Shown: piece by piece, positions 52,076-60,518 of the stretch | Layout: the number at the start of each line of letters is the position of its first letter | Numbering within the stretch: position 1 is the first letter of the stretch | NCBI GenBank assembly: GCA_017479865.1 | Contig: JAFVBS010000016.1 | Span: 1 to 60,658, forward strand | Direction of reading: 5' to 3' | DNA from: Clostridia bacterium | Lineage (GTDB): Bacteria > Bacillota > Clostridia > TANB77 > CAG-508 | Length of the DNA: 60,658 nt | Made by a program: the position numbers and the translations under genes | Notes under the pieces: model-generated | Seen by the model: only the letters and a program-made list of their open reading frames with translations | Told to the model about the DNA's origin: nothing | The model's database searches: none

Positions 52076-52860
52076 AAAAGATGATTAAGTACGATTTAAT
52101 ATGGATAAATAAATATATGGTTTATTATTTTATATTGACTTTTTGTTTTGCTTGTATTTGTAGAATAACAAATGGCCATGCAGAAACAACAGTTGGACTA
52201 ATTATTGATAAAATATGTTCTAGCATTGAGATAGCTTGTTTAGTATCTTGTGTTATAAACTGTATAATGAGAGTATGGGTAAGATTTAAGAATAACATAT
52301 ATAAAGATGAAAGCTATTTAACACACACACTTCCGGTTAATAAAAATCAAATTTGGAATAGTAAAGTAATATCCGGGATTATATCATTGCTATTAGCGGC
52401 AATAGTTATATTTATTTGTATATTGATAGTATATTTGAATAACGAAACAATATATTCAATAAAAAGTGCATTTGAAAATATGACAGAAATATTTGGATAT
52501 GGAAATACAATCTTAATGTGTATAGCAGTAGTATTTTTAGTTATATTTGAAATTTCATTTTTAATGTTTTCTGGGCTGTTTGGAATTATAATAGGATTTA
52601 AAAGTAATAATAGTAAAGTAATAAAATCTGTTTTAGTTGGAATTATGATGTATGGTTTCTTATCATCAGCTTTATTGATAATTATGTATATAATTAGTAA
52701 ATATAATCCAACGTTTATGGAATTATATACATCTGGAATGCCAAGTCCAAGCGCTTTAAAAATGTTAATTTATATCAGTTTAATCATATATGGAATTTAT
52801 AATATTGGATACTATTTTATTTGTAAAAAAATACTTAATAAAGGTGTAAATGTAGATTAA
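52069..52860 (+). CDS. ABC transporter permease of the ytr-type operon
   Basis: The 263-residue membrane protein has about six hydrophobic helices (near 18-37, 50-66, 104-127, 154-184, 190-215 and 235-254). It starts MLKKMIKYDLIWINKYMVYY and has no close named match. Its start overlaps the ATPase stop by seven bases, so translational coupling is expected. A strong terminator follows. Confidence 0.75.
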   Translation: MLKKMIKYDLIWINKYMVYYFILTFCFACICRITNGHAETTVGLIIDKICSSIEIACLVSCVINCIMRVWVRFKNNIYKDESYLTHTLPVNKNQIWNSKVISGIISLLLAAIVIFICILIVYLNNETIYSIKSAFENMTEIFGYGNTILMCIAVVFLVIFEISFLMFSGLFGIIIGFKSNNSKVIKSVLVGIMMYGFLSSALLIIMYIISKYNPTFMELYTSGMPSPSALKMLIYISLIIYGIYNIGYYFICKKILNKGVNVD

Positions 52861-52903
52861 ATAGAAACGATAATAAACGAGTCATACAAATTTATTAATA
52901 TGC

Positions 52904-52934
52904 ATAGAGATTAGCAATAATCTCTATATTTTTT
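52904..52934 (+). terminator. Rho-independent terminator after the ABC operon
   Basis: ATAGAGATTA (52904-52913) and TAATCTCTAT (52918-52927) form a perfect 10-bp stem with loop GCAA and a following T6 run. Confidence 0.92.
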
Positions 52935-52952
52935 GTAAAATTTCAAAAAAGT

Positions 52953-52990
52953 TGTAACCTTTTTCAAAAATTTGTTATTATGTATGTGAA
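52953..52990 (+). promoter_or_regulatory. Possible ECF-type autoregulated promoter
   Basis: TGTAACCTTTTT (from 52953) recalls the AACC -35 core of ECF sigma promoters, with TATTATGTATG about 16 bp later as -10. The match is weak, since no clear CGT box is present. Confidence 0.3.
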
Positions 52991-53026
52991 AGATATTTTA
53001 AAAAGACAAGGAGATTTAGATCTAAA

Positions 53027-53581
53027 TTGAAAAAAGAAGAAATATTAAAAGACTATATGGGAAAAAATGGTCTTGATATTGATGAACTAATCAATGCTTA
53101 TTATGGCTATGTCTATATTATTGTAAAAAATTCAAAGGGGATTAGCATATCAAATGAAGATATGGAGGAAATAATTTCAGATACCTTCTTTGCTATATGG
53201 AAAAATAGCAAAAGAATAGGCGTAAATGTTCCAATCAAACCATATTTAATAGGAATTATTAGAAATGTCATGAACAACAAATATAGAGAAATCAATATTA
53301 ATGATTCCATCAGTGACTATGAGGACAGAATACCTGATACAATGGACTTTGAAACTATCATACAAGAAAAAGAACAAAATGAAATGATACAAAAGGCTTT
53401 AAAACAAATGAAACAAGAAGAATACAATGTTTTTATGATGTTCTATTATGAGGCGAAAACTATTAAAGAAATTGCTCATAAAATGCAGTTTTCTGAAAGC
53501 AAAGTAAAAGTCATGCTACATAGAATACGAAAAGAAATTAAGAAAAATTTAAGAAATGGAGGATATGGCTATGGAAAATGA
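53027..53581 (+). CDS. ECF-type RNA polymerase sigma factor
   Basis: The 184 residues have sigma region 2 (DIDELINAYYGYVYIIVKNS, EDMEEIISDTFFAIWKN, KPYLIGIIRNVMNNKYRE) and region 4 (EYNVFMMFYYEAKTIKEIAH and FSESKVKVMLHRIRKEIKK). Start is a TTG at 53027; the AAGGAG site is about 12 bases away, a long spacing. It overlaps the next gene by 11 bp, so the anti-sigma partner is made in step with it. Confidence 0.88.
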   Translation: MKKEEILKDYMGKNGLDIDELINAYYGYVYIIVKNSKGISISNEDMEEIISDTFFAIWKNSKRIGVNVPIKPYLIGIIRNVMNNKYREININDSISDYEDRIPDTMDFETIIQEKEQNEMIQKALKQMKQEEYNVFMMFYYEAKTIKEIAHKMQFSESKVKVMLHRIRKEIKKNLRNGGYGYGK

Positions 53582-54302
53582 AAAATTAAAAAATCAAATA
53601 CGAAAAAGTGTGAAAGAAAAAATAGCTGTATCAAACATGAGAGAGAAAATTGATATGGAGAAAAGAAATTCTAAAAAAGTCATTTATAGTGTACTTTCAA
53701 CTTGTGCTATATTGATGCTTTGCGTGGGTATCATTGTAGAAACTGGAAAAAATAAAAAAGAAGAAAATCAGAGTGATTTGAATCATCAGTATGCATCAGT
53801 GGAAGATATATCAAGGGAAAAGAAAGAGATAGAAATCAATATTAATCAACTAGGTAGTATGGGAGCAACAAAGTTAGATATTGATGTCAAAACAGTTGAA
53901 AATTATTATATGATACCATATTTTGAGGTTCTATCGAATCTAAAAATTCCTAGTGATTTTGATAACACAAAATACTATAAAAGGTTTGGTAGAAGTGATC
54001 GTTCTAAAGATGAGTATGATAAATTCATTGATTATGAATTTATTTATAGTAACACATCTAATGGAAGAAACATTGTTATTGCATTTTCTGATACAAATGA
54101 GCCCCTAAGAGATTATTTCTTTAAGGATGAGGGCAAAGTATCTACAATCAATGGCATAGAACTTACAATTTATCAATATAAAGATATGTATATGACAAAA
54201 TTCAGCTATTCTGGCTATCATTTTGATATTGAAACAAAAGAAATTCAAGAAGCAGAACTAGTTGATTTATTACAATCAATTATCAAAGATTTCATCAAAT
54301 AG
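53571..54302 (+). CDS. Probable membrane-anchored anti-sigma factor
   Basis: The 243-residue protein has a short cytoplasmic N-terminus (ENEKLKNQIRKSVKEKIAVS), one membrane helix at about 36-55 (VIYSVLSTCAILMLCVGIIV) and an extracytoplasmic domain of about 180 residues. This is the layout of ECF anti-sigma proteins, here with a DUF4367-like outer part, though I cannot assign it firmly. The ATG at 53571 has GGAGG eight bases upstream, and the start overlaps the sigma gene. Confidence 0.7.
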   Translation: MENEKLKNQIRKSVKEKIAVSNMREKIDMEKRNSKKVIYSVLSTCAILMLCVGIIVETGKNKKEENQSDLNHQYASVEDISREKKEIEININQLGSMGATKLDIDVKTVENYYMIPYFEVLSNLKIPSDFDNTKYYKRFGRSDRSKDEYDKFIDYEFIYSNTSNGRNIVIAFSDTNEPLRDYFFKDEGKVSTINGIELTIYQYKDMYMTKFSYSGYHFDIETKEIQEAELVDLLQSIIKDFIK

Positions 54303-54392
54303 TATTTTATTTGTTACCGCACTTTACAAACATGGGTTTGTGTGATATATTATATATACTAATAAGAATTCTAGTATGGAGAGTGAAGTTGG

Positions 54393-54882
54393 ATGGAAAA
54401 ATCTAATCATAACAATATTACACTTCGTTCAAGTGCTGCGGAGTATTTAACATATATTGCCGCTAGTGGAGAGAGCGGAGTTGAGATAAGATACGAGGAT
54501 GAAAATATATGGCTTACTCAAAAAATGCTAGCTACTGTTTATGGAGTCTCAACTTCTGCAATATATCAACACATAAAAAATATATGAAGATAGCGAATTA
54601 GAAGCAAATTCAACTATTAAGAATTTCTTAATAGTTCAAAAAGAAGGAAATAGAGAGGTTTCAAGAGAGGTTGCTCATTATAACTTACAAATGGTAATAG
54701 CAGTTGGGTTCAAAGTAAATAATGAAAAAGCGGTTCAATTTAGAAAATGGGTAAATCAAATAGTGAAGGATTACACTATTAAAGGTTGGGTTATGGATGA
54801 TGAAAGGCTCAAAAGTGGTGGCTCAATATTGACCGAAAAATATTTTGAAGAACAGCTAGAATGCTGTTTAGGAGGAACATAG
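54393..54882 (+). pseudogene. RhuM-family protein, frameshifted and truncated
   Basis: RhuM proteins occur in restriction, defence and mobile contexts; function unknown. The N-terminus reads VEIRYEDENIWLTQKMLATV and YGVSTSAIYQHIKNI, then stops. In another frame the match continues with YEDSELEANSTIKNFLIVQK, VGFKVNNEKAVQFRKWVNQI and SGGSILTEKYFEEQLE, then ends in CCLGGT. Loss of TA from a short (TA)n run at about 54582-54586 explains the frameshift. The normal C-terminal two-fifths is absent, removed where the methyltransferase begins. Confidence 0.85.
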
Positions 54883-54883
54883 T

Positions 54884-55651
54884 GTGAAAAACGAGTTAAG
54901 ATTTTATGATGATATAAAAGATTGGGACTTTAGTATGATTGAATACACAGAAGAAAATTTAACAGATTGGAATTTATATAAGTTATTAAATGATTGTGCA
55001 TCACCAAAATGTAAAATTCTTGATTTAGGAACAGGTGGAGGCGAAAAAGTATTAAAAAACTTTCCAATTGTTAAAGAGATAATTGCAACAGATTTTTCAA
55101 AAGAGATGATAAACACTGCTAATGAGAATTTAGCAAAAACAGAAAGAAAAGATATTACATTTAAACAAATGGACAATTTAAATATGACTACACCTAATAA
55201 TTATTTTGATATAGTTGTTGCAAGACATACTTGTATAGATGCAAATGGTATATATAAAACATTAAAAATTGGAGGTAAACTTCTTTTAAGAGGAGTTGAT
55301 AAATTGGATTGTTGGCAACTAAAAAAGCTATATGGTAAAGGTCAAGCGTTTAAAGATGATAAACCAATAAGCTTAATTGATTATGAAGCAATTTTAGATG
55401 CAGGGTTTAAAAAAGTTGAATTAGTTCCAATTCATATTAGAGAGTATTATAAAACAAAAGAGGATTTATTAGCACTTCTATTAAAAACACCAATATTAAG
55501 TAATTTCTCAGAATCAGAAATAGAAGAAAATAAGTACGACGATAATGATGAAATAAATATGAATTTGCTAGATAAATATATAGAAGAAAACACAAGCAAA
55601 AAGGGAATTTTACTAATCAGAAGATATTATGGTATAACAGCTGTAAAATAG
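54884..55651 (+). CDS. Class I SAM-dependent methyltransferase
   Basis: The 255 residues have motif I CKILDLGTGGGEKVLKNFP, the acidic motif II IIATDFSKEMINTANEN, and YFDIVVARHTCIDANGIYKT. These mark a Rossmann methyltransferase; the substrate is unclear, since class I enzymes in such loci include rRNA, drug and small-molecule methylases. The GTG start follows GGAGGAACATA. It directly follows the truncated rhuM, perhaps after a deletion or insertion. Confidence 0.85.
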   Translation: MKNELRFYDDIKDWDFSMIEYTEENLTDWNLYKLLNDCASPKCKILDLGTGGGEKVLKNFPIVKEIIATDFSKEMINTANENLAKTERKDITFKQMDNLNMTTPNNYFDIVVARHTCIDANGIYKTLKIGGKLLLRGVDKLDCWQLKKLYGKGQAFKDDKPISLIDYEAILDAGFKKVELVPIHIREYYKTKEDLLALLLKTPILSNFSESEIEENKYDDNDEINMNLLDKYIEENTSKKGILLIRRYYGITAVK

Positions 55652-55725
55652 TGTAAATTACTAAATTCTAATCAAAAAAATTATTGAAAATTATTCTTGT
55701 ATGGTGAAGAATATACTATAAATAA

Positions 55726-55752
55726 TTCGTAGAGGAGCACTAAAGTGCTCCA
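55726..55752. repeat. REP hairpin, left copy
   Basis: GGAGCACT-AA-AGTGCTCC is a perfect palindrome within TTCGTAGAGGAGCACTAAAG, running to TGCTCCA at 55752. The full 27-nt unit recurs inverted at 56234-56260 with two mismatches. It lies immediately upstream of the transposase gene. Confidence 0.85.
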
Positions 55753-55774
55753 TAAAGAAAGGATAACATATATA

Positions 55775-56233
55775 TTGGAAAGTAAATATTTTGTAAGAAA
55801 AAATTCAAGATTAGCACACTTTGATTATACGATGGAAGGATTTTATTTTATAACAATATGTACAAAAGATAAAATTCATTATTTTGGAGAAATTTTAAAT
55901 GAAGAAAAAATGCAATTTAGTGAAATTGGAAAAACTGCATATAAAAATATAGAAAAGTTAAAAGATACATATAAAACAATAAAGATAGACAAATTTGTAA
56001 TAATGCCAAATCATATACATTTAATATTAATAATAGATAAGGAAACAAGCTTATCAGTTTCTAATATCATTAAGAAATATAAAGAGTGGGTAACAAAACA
56101 AATAGGAGAATCCATTTGGCAAAAATCTTATTACGACCACATAATACGAAATGAGAAAGACTATCTTAGAATATGGAAATATATGGATGAGAATATTTTA
56201 AAATGGAGTTTAGATAAATATTATAGTGAGTAA
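55775..56233 (+). mobile_element. REP-associated tyrosine transposase (RAYT)
   Basis: RAYTs are domesticated IS200/IS605-type Y1 transposases that act on REP hairpins. The 152 residues have YFITICTKDKIHYFGEI at the N-terminus, the HUH metal motif MPNHIHLILI and the catalytic tyrosine in QKSYYDHIIRNEKDYLRIW. A TTG at 55775 with AAAGGAT upstream is the likeliest start; an earlier in-frame GTG lies inside the left REP. The stop codon abuts the right REP. This arrangement suggests a small mobile cassette. Confidence 0.9.
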
Positions 56234-56260
56234 TGGAGCACATTAGTGCTCCGCTACGAA
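56234..56260. repeat. REP hairpin, right copy (inverted)
   Basis: TGGAGCACATTAGTGCTCCG with CTACGAA is the reverse complement of the left REP at 25 of 27 positions. It starts at the base after the transposase stop. The sequence from 56261 to 56455 holds no recognisable gene. Confidence 0.85.
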
Positions 56261-56455
56261 AGTATATTAATTATAAAATGTTAAATTTTTTTTATTTATC
56301 AATCTGAAGGAAATTCTATTTACACAACTTTTATGATAGTCTCGAAGAAGTTAAATAATGCTCAACTCCTTTGTCATTCTAGATTATGATTTAAACTAAA
56401 AAAAGATAACTTTCTAATCTTACTCTACATCATCAAACAATAGATCGTCTATTTT

Positions 56456-56986
56456 TTATTTTCTTAGCAAACTAAACCATTTCAAGTATACTGACTCAAT
56501 CATGTGAAACGTGCTATTTTTCTTAACAGTATTTTCAGCAACAATATTCACACTGGCAATTTCTTTTCCATCTAAAGTGTAAGTGATTTTTCCTAACACT
56601 TCGCCCTGCTGTACTGGTGCAGTAATATGGTCTACTAAGTCAATGGATTGCGAAATATCTTTATCTTGCCTTTTGGAAAGTAGTACGCCACTATCCGCTT
56701 CTAAAACAGCATTTACGCTATCAGCTGTTCCTTTATCAATTTGAACCTGCCCAATCAAATCTCTTTGATTGGCAATTTTTTTGAATTCAAAATTACTAAA
56801 GCCATAATCCAATAATTTTTGTGCTTCAGCAAAACGAACTTTAGTAGAGGGAGCTTTCATGACAACTGCAATTAACGATAGATCATTTCTCGTGGCATTG
56901 GTATTCATTTTCTGCACAAAAGCCTCTTCTGATCCTGCTAAATATTCTTCCATTGCAACAGTACAATCATCGACTATGCAAAACAA
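56456..56986 (-). pseudogene. D-alanyl-D-alanine carboxypeptidase remnant (DacA-like)
   Basis: PBP5-type enzymes trim peptidoglycan pentapeptides. This 176-residue fragment keeps AGSEEAFVQKMNTNATRNDL and the AVVMKAPSTKVRFAEAQKLL segment through the C-terminal domain ending ESVYLKWFSLLRK. The N-terminal catalytic part with the SxxK motif is missing, and an internal deletion joins QKMNTNA to TRNDLSLI, skipping the KTG region. The reading frame is open but inactive. The same C-terminus with few changes is at 60519-60658, so this is a decayed duplicate. Confidence 0.85.
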
Positions 56987-57096
56987 ACACGTTTTGAAAG
57001 TGTTGAAAAATGAGAAATTTTGATTATAAACACCTTATAAAAGTAAGCAAGTACAAGTTGTGAGAATTGGAAACAAAAAAAGAATTAATATCTAAC

Positions 57097-57124
57097 TTGC
57101 ATATTTTCTATAGAGTGATATAAT
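57097..57124 (+). promoter_or_regulatory. Sigma-A promoter of the 57151 gene
   Basis: TTGCAT (57097-57102) and TATAAT (57119-57124) have a 16-bp spacer, 26 bp before the start codon. Confidence 0.65.
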
Positions 57125-57150
57125 GAAGTAAATTTAAAAAGGAGGAATTT

Positions 57151-57591
57151 ATGATGAACAGAGATGAAATGAAAGCCAAAATGGCAGAATTAAATGCAAA
57201 AATGAAAGATTCGTTAGATACCGCTAAAATTATAGGGTTAGAAGCACAAGATAAACTAAAAGTTGCAATGGATGAAACTAAAAGCAATGTGAATGCATTA
57301 AAAGAAAGTTATCAAATTTATTCTAAAAGAGTGAAAGGAAAGGCATCTTCTGAATTGATTAAAGCTCAAATGAATTTAGAAGTAGCCAAAGAAGAATTAG
57401 CAGCGAGAAAAGAAGCTCATGATAAAGAAAAATTAGAAAAATATATAGAAGATATGCTTGAATATGCAGAAGGATGCGTAATGCTTTCTGCAATAGCTGC
57501 AAAAGAAGCTGAACTTGCAAAGCTTGAAGCAATGGATGCTCAAAAAGAATATGACGAAAAATATGGAGAAGAAAAGAAATCAGAAGAATAG
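57151..57591 (+). CDS. Helical hypothetical protein
   Basis: The 146 residues are almost entirely amphipathic helix (MKAKMAELNAKMKDSLDTAK, ELIKAQMNLEVAKEELAARK, LSAIAAKEAELAKLEAMDAQ) with heptad-like spacing and an acidic end. No signal or membrane segment is seen. It may form a coiled-coil rod, but no family is clear. AAAAGGAGGAATTT precedes ATG-ATG. It is 15 bp before the DUF1653 gene. Confidence 0.65.
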   Translation: MMNRDEMKAKMAELNAKMKDSLDTAKIIGLEAQDKLKVAMDETKSNVNALKESYQIYSKRVKGKASSELIKAQMNLEVAKEELAARKEAHDKEKLEKYIEDMLEYAEGCVMLSAIAAKEAELAKLEAMDAQKEYDEKYGEEKKSEE

Positions 57592-57606
57592 AGAAGAGGG
57601 TTCATC

Positions 57607-57864
57607 ATGAGAGAATTAAAAATTCACGGAATTTACAAACATTTTAAAGGGGATTTCTATATTGTTGAAGATATTGCTAGAGACTCAGAAACGAAGGAAC
57701 AATGCGTCGTATATAGGCGCTTATACGGAGACGGAAGTTTATGGATTAGACCAATAGAGATGTTTTTAAGCGAAGTTGACCATGAAAAATATCCTAATGT
57801 GAAACAAAAATATAGATTCGAATTGCAAGAAATTGAAAGCGTAGCTAGCCAATTTAAAGCATAA
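57607..57864 (+). CDS. DUF1653 protein
   Basis: The 85 residues have the DUF1653 pattern: [40 protein letters not shown] and [18 protein letters not shown]. The family is a small beta-rich domain of unknown function. GAGGGTTCATC precedes the ATG. It follows the helical protein in the same transcript. Confidence 0.88.
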   Translation: MRELKIHGIYKHFKGDFYIVEDIARDSETKEQCVVYRRLYGDGSLWIRPIEMFLSEVDHEKYPNVKQKYRFELQEIESVASQFKA

Positions 57865-57923
57865 CAATGGTTATCACAAGCAAAGAAAGCTTTTATGTTA
57901 GTATAGAAGCTAAACTTAAAAAC

Positions 57924-57953
57924 TTAACATAATACAAAACACTCCCATATAAT
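57924..57953 (+). promoter_or_regulatory. Promoter of the glycosyltransferase gene, with -10 inside a hairpin
   Basis: TTAACA (57924-57929) and TATAAT (57948-57953) have an 18-bp spacer. CACTCCC (57940-57946) and GGGAGTG (57960-57966) form a 7-bp inverted repeat around the -10 box; its right arm also provides the ribosome binding site. Confidence 0.5.
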
Positions 57954-57976
57954 AGAAGAGGGAGTGAAAACAAATT

Positions 57977-59956
57977 ATGAAAAAATTATTATTTATTACA
58001 TGGAGTATTTCTTATGGTTATGGAACAGAAAAGTCTTTAGCAGATATCTTAAATAGAATGGATTACACGGAATATAGCATTGATGTGTTACCACTATTTA
58101 AAAATTCTGAAAGCAATATATTAAACAGCAATATCAAGGTATTAGACTCATTAATTGATTATGAAAAAGAAAACTTCGATGAGCAAAAAGCATTAAAACA
58201 CTATTATGACATTCTTGCTAATCCATTAAAATTTAACAAGCTACTAAAAAATCGATATGATTGTGTTATTGCATGTAATCACAATGCACCATCTTATTTT
58301 GCATCTTATATGAACAATACACCAAAAGTAGTATGGATTCGTGGAGATATGAATGAACTAAATTATCACCAATTTAGTCCTACTACAGTTGAATATTCTG
58401 GAATTAAGCAAGAATACAATATGCAAAAAAATGTATTAAAAACTTTCGACAACATTGTAGTTATATCAGAAGCGGTTAAAAAAGCATTAAAGGAAAAATT
58501 CGAAATTACAGAAAATATTCACGAGATTCCAAATTCGGTAGATATAGAAAAAGTAAAACAACTGAGTCAAGAAAAAATAGAGATTCCTAAAAAAACTTTA
58601 TTTACAACATTAGGAAGACTTGATGAAAATAAAAATCAAATTCTGTTATTAAAAGCAGCAAAAATAGTAAAAGAAACGAGAGATGATTTCGAAATTTATT
58701 TATTAGGGGATGGAGAAGAGAGAAACAAACTAGAAAAATACATTGAGGAGAATGATTTAAAGAATAATGTGAAAATACTAGGATTTCAAGAGAACCCATA
58801 CCCTTATATCAAGGCAAGTACAGCCACCGTGTTAACATCTTTGAGTGAAGGATTTAGTTTAGCGTTAGCAGAAAGTGCAATACTCGATACTCCAATCATT
58901 TCAACGGATGTCGGAATTGCAAAAGAACTAATTCAAAAGTATGATTGTGGAACTCTTATAGGCTATGATGAAAAAGAATTAGCAGATGCTATTTTGAAAT
59001 ATATAGAGCAAAGCGAAAAAAGTGCAGAAAAAGAAAATTTCCATATCGGAAATGAATTTGATATTCAAACAGAACTAGAAAGAACTGTACAGGTAATTGA
59101 AGATACTATAGATAAGGCAGAAAAGAAGAAAAAAATGAAAAGGCTACCCTATCCGGTTGAAAAAATTGATTATTATGACCTAGAGAATTACCAAATAAAA
59201 GAAGAGCTACTTTATATATTAGAAGTAAAAAAAGATAATGTGAAATATGAATATTTAATTAACAGAAAAAAGGATAACAATAAATTAATTGTATTTAACA
59301 ATGGTGCAATAGCGGGAGGCAATGTAAAAGTTCCAGTATTCCAAAGGCATAGCTGGGCCAGTATTTTAAAAACTTCATCTGTATTTTGTATGGATCCTAC
59401 TTTATATGTCAATGACTTATCTGTAGGATGGGGAGTAGGAAAAAACGAAAATTATTATTTAGAAAATAGTAGTCTCATACTAAAAACAATTATTCAAAAG
59501 ATGAAGATAGCATTAGAAGACACTGTTATTTATGGTACTTCAGCCGGTGGATTTTTATCAATTATCATGGGAACTTATCTAAAAGGTGCAAAAGTTGTGG
59601 CAGATAATACGCAACTAGATGTATCTAACTGGGCATTTATTAGCGCAGTCGACTATGTCATGGGATATTGCTTCGATAATATAGGAACAGCATTAAAATA
59701 CCCAGAGAGATTTAATGTAGTAGATACCTTTATCAAACACAATTATGTCCCTAAAATTTACCTTCATGTCAATTTATGTTCAAAGGTGGATAATTCAATG
59801 CAACTAGCACCATTTTTGGAAAGAATAGAAACCATGAAAAACATTAAAGAATACAACAATATTGAAATTACTTTACACTATGAAGAAAAGAAGGGACATG
59901 ATGGATTAAGTCAAGAAGAAGCATTAGAGACCATATACAAAATATTAGATGTTTAA
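57977..59956 (+). CDS. GT4 glycosyltransferase fused to a C-terminal hydrolase-like domain
   Basis: The 659 residues start with a GT4 (GT-B) transferase: TLGRLDENKNQILLLKAAKI, YLLGDGEERNKLEKYI and the E-x7-E motif EGFSLALAE, ending near 370. The last ~270 residues form a second domain with a GTSAGGF nucleophile-elbow-like motif, DNTQLDVSNWAF and KKGHDGLSQEEALETIYK, resembling alpha/beta hydrolases or esterases. It may build a glycan and modify it, e.g. by acyl removal or transfer, but this is inference. No signal peptide is present. It has its own promoter. Confidence 0.85.
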   Translation: MKKLLFITWSISYGYGTEKSLADILNRMDYTEYSIDVLPLFKNSESNILNSNIKVLDSLIDYEKENFDEQKALKHYYDILANPLKFNKLLKNRYDCVIACNHNAPSYFASYMNNTPKVVWIRGDMNELNYHQFSPTTVEYSGIKQEYNMQKNVLKTFDNIVVISEAVKKALKEKFEITENIHEIPNSVDIEKVKQLSQEKIEIPKKTLFTTLGRLDENKNQILLLKAAKIVKETRDDFEIYLLGDGEERNKLEKYIEENDLKNNVKILGFQENPYPYIKASTATVLTSLSEGFSLALAESAILDTPIISTDVGIAKELIQKYDCGTLIGYDEKELADAILKYIEQSEKSAEKENFHIGNEFDIQTELERTVQVIEDTIDKAEKKKKMKRLPYPVEKIDYYDLENYQIKEELLYILEVKKDNVKYEYLINRKKDNNKLIVFNNGAIAGGNVKVPVFQRHSWASILKTSSVFCMDPTLYVNDLSVGWGVGKNENYYLENSSLILKTIIQKMKIALEDTVIYGTSAGGFLSIIMGTYLKGAKVVADNTQLDVSNWAFISAVDYVMGYCFDNIGTALKYPERFNVVDTFIKHNYVPKIYLHVNLCSKVDNSMQLAPFLERIETMKNIKEYNNIEITLHYEEKKGHDGLSQEEALETIYKILDV

Positions 59957-60118
59957 ACAACACATCATAAGAGCTAGGAGAATTAAAATGAGAAAAGTAA
60001 TAATTATGATAAGAAATATAAAGGATAACTCTAAGTAGAAAAGATGGGCAAAATATGAGGAAAATATAAATTTAATTAATCCTTAAAACACTTGAAAATA
60101 CGGCAATGTTAATTTGAG

Positions 60119-60412
60119 TTGCTAAATTTCCAACTTAAAATTATATTCTTTTTGGTAATGTTTTTAGTCGGATCTCTAAGAGGTGGCTTTAGCTTCAGAA
60201 ATGGATTCATCAGTATTGGCTCTAAAAGTAAAAATGTGGTTTTTGATAAAACGTTTGAAATGGAAGATATAAAAAACATAGAAATCAAACAAGATGCTGG
60301 AGATGTCATTTTCAAAGAAACAACAAATGATAATATACAAGTTGTTCTTTATGGTGAAGATATTAATGATGTTGAGGTTAAGGTGAATGAAGGCAATCTA
60401 AATATAGATTAA
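60119..60412 (+). CDS. DUF4097-like putative adhesin, short or truncated
   Basis: The 97 residues begin MLNFQLKIIFFLVMFLVGSL, a hydrophobic leader, and continue with a beta-strand repeat-like region FDKTFEMEDIKNIEIKQDAG and DDVEVKVNEGNLNID-type sequence (here DVEVKVNEGNLNID), like the first third of a DUF4097 domain. The stop comes where the family continues, so this is probably a truncated gene. The TTG start is weakly supported. Between 59957 and 60118 a 16-codon ORF with an AGGAG site (59989-60039) is the only other open frame. Confidence 0.5.
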   Translation: MLNFQLKIIFFLVMFLVGSLRGGFSFRNGFISIGSKSKNVVFDKTFEMEDIKNIEIKQDAGDVIFKETTNDNIQVVLYGEDINDVEVKVNEGNLNID

Positions 60413-60475
60413 TTATCATATTTTGATAAACTAATAGAGATTTCTAAAAGATATGATAAAGGTAATGGAAAATAG

Positions 60476-60516
60476 AAAACAAGGAAAATCCAAATCGAGA
60501 GGATTTTCCTTGTTTT
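60476..60516. terminator. Bidirectional Rho-independent terminator
   Basis: AAAACAAGGAAAATCC (60476-60491) and GGATTTTCCTTGTTTT (60501-60516) form a perfect 16-bp stem with T runs on both strands. It ends the carboxypeptidase gene on the minus strand and would stop plus-strand transcripts. Confidence 0.92.
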
Positions 60517-60518
60517 GT

